A stretch of 5,906 bases of DNA, taken from Rubrobacter sp. (lineage in GTDB: Bacteria; Actinomycetota; Rubrobacteria; Rubrobacterales; Rubrobacteraceae). Made by a program: the position numbers and the translations under genes. Location of the stretch: assembly GCA_016781705.1 (NCBI GenBank), contig JADDPV010000083.1, forward strand, positions 1 to 5,906. The letters run 5' to 3'. This document shows, in pieces, positions 4,986 through 5,906 of this stretch (positions are counted from its first letter, which is position 1; each line of letters starts with the position of its first letter). The notes below the pieces were generated by a model, which did no database searches, had not been told where the DNA came from, and saw nothing but the letters and a program-made list of their open reading frames with translations.

Positions 4986-5906
4986 ATGCGCGACTCATTC
5001 GATATTTTGTTGCTACCGGGGGACGGTATAGGGCCGGAGGTGGTCGGGGCCGCACGGACCGTGATGGACGTGGCAGCCGAGCACTTCGGTGTGAAGCTAG
5101 GCTACGAGGAACGCAGGATCGGGGGCACTGCCATCCGCGAGGAAGGCGAGCCCGTCTCCGACGAGACGCTGGAGAGGGCGAAGGCCTCTGACGCGGTCCT
5201 ACTGGGCGCGGTCGGCGACCCGGAATTCGACCGGAACCCGGGGCACCTGCGCCCGGAGAAGGGCTTGTTGAAGCTACGCCAGTCCCTCGGGGCGTTCGCG
5301 AACCTGAGGCCGGTGGCTGCGCTGCCGGCGCTCCTCTCGGCCTCTACCCTGAAGGAGGAGGTCCTGAAGGGCGTGAACATCCTCATCATCCGGGAGCTCA
5401 CCGGCGGGGCCTACTTCGGGGAGAAGGAGGAGGGCGAGGATCGGGCGAGCGACCTGAGCGTCTACACGCGGGAGGAGGTCGAGCGGGTCGCGAGGGTCGC
5501 GTTCGAGGCGGCCGAGGGGCGCTCGGGGCGCGTGACGAGCGTCGACAAGGCGAACGTGATGGCGACGAGCAGGTTGTGGCGGAGCGTCGTCGACGACATC
5601 GCCGGGGAGTATCCCGGGGTGGCGCTGGACCACGTCCTGGTCGATGCCGCGGCGATGTTCCTGATCCGGGACCCCAGGCGCTTCGACGTCATCCTGACGG
5701 AGAACCTCTTTGGGGACATCCTCTCGGACGAGGCCGCGATGCTCCCCGGCTCGATGGGGATGCTGCCCTCTGCCTCCCTGGGCCTGCCGGGCACGCCCGG
5801 CATCTTCGAGCCGGTCCACGGCTCCGCACCGGACATCGCGGGCAAGGGGGTCGCCAACCCCTACGCCACGATCCTCTCCTCCGCGATGATGTTCCGGCAC
5901 GCTTTA
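4986..5906 (+). CDS. leuB: 3-isopropylmalate dehydrogenase, C-terminus cut by window edge
   Basis: 307 codons are present of about 350; the frame is open at the right edge. The enzyme oxidises and decarboxylates 3-isopropylmalate to 2-oxoisocaproate with NAD+ and Mg2+/Mn2+. Motifs in order: LLPGDGIGPEV (9-19), LLGAVGDP (72-79), LRPEKGLLKLR (88-98) with substrate arginines R98 and R108, RELTGGAYFGE (136-146, R136 and Y143), SVDKANVM (185-192, K188), then metal ligands D220, D244 and D248 in FDVILTENLFGDILSD. GSMGMLPSASLG and the NAD-binding HGSAPDIAGKGVANPYATILS follow. LRPEKGLLKLR and the tyrosine-containing RELTGG(A)YFG separate it from isocitrate and tartrate dehydrogenases. The usual VDNAAMQL reads VDAAAMFL. 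ATG 4986 follows an AAGGTGG ribosome binding site. The 15-nt gap to the preceding gene suggests the same transcript as leuA. Confidence 0.96.
   Translation, partial: MRDSFDILLLPGDGIGPEVVGAARTVMDVAAEHFGVKLGYEERRIGGTAIREEGEPVSDETLERAKASDAVLLGAVGDPEFDRNPGHLRPEKGLLKLRQSLGAFANLRPVAALPALLSASTLKEEVLKGVNILIIRELTGGAYFGEKEEGEDRASDLSVYTREEVERVARVAFEAAEGRSGRVTSVDKANVMATSRLWRSVVDDIAGEYPGVALDHVLVDAAAMFLIRDPRRFDVILTENLFGDILSDEAAMLPGSMGMLPSASLGLPGTPGIFEPVHGSAPDIAGKGVANPYATILSSAMMFRHAL

Noticed and set aside
4556..5191. A 211-codon + strand frame over the end of the metallopeptidase-like gene and the leuB start
   Set aside because: It is Gly/Arg-rich shadow sequence in another frame; both real genes in this stretch have family motifs.

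Overview
This is a GC-rich bacterial window in which every gene lies on the + strand: a compact branched-chain amino acid locus of the form (ilvB end)-ilvN-ilvC-ilvE-[196-nt gap]-leuA-metallopeptidase-like gene-leuB (cut by the right edge). High G+C with strong G/C preference at third codon positions, tightly packed genes and an actinobacterial-type KARI cofactor loop (GLYEGSKSKAKAE) suggest an actinobacterium. A deep-branching lineage such as Rubrobacter is my best guess, from general resemblance only; no search was possible.

Left part (1-2487), isoleucine/valine genes. The last 14 codons of an upstream gene, very probably ilvB, overlap ilvN by 14 nt. ilvN ends 1 nt before ilvC, and ilvC and ilvE share one base (TAATG). 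This spacing implies one transcript with coupled translation. Acetolactate synthase (IlvBN) makes acetohydroxy acids, IlvC isomerises and reduces them, and IlvE carries out the final transamination. The dehydratase IlvD is not in the window. IlvN is short and divergent, but both of its domains can be traced.

Middle (2488-2683). This is the only sizeable non-coding stretch, directly upstream of leuA. It holds nested inverted repeats. In the outermost, an upstream segment can pair with the leuA Shine-Dalgarno over 11 of 12 positions. That looks like a translation-controlling leader, and I found no match to a leader class I know.

Right part (2684-5906), leucine genes. leuA encodes full-length 2-isopropylmalate synthase with its C-terminal regulatory domain, but a Met sits where related condensing enzymes carry a conserved Glu. 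Between leuA and leuB is a 245-aa gene with a HELAH zinc-peptidase motif and a likely third-ligand Glu (WLGE). It is a gluzincin-like protein with no known place in leucine synthesis, and it probably starts at TTG. leuB (3-isopropylmalate dehydrogenase) runs off the end at residue 307 of about 350. leuC and leuD are not seen.

Most of the window is conventional. The parts worth a second look are the leuA leader, the metallopeptidase-like gene inside the leu cluster, the LeuA Glu-to-Met change and the divergent IlvN.
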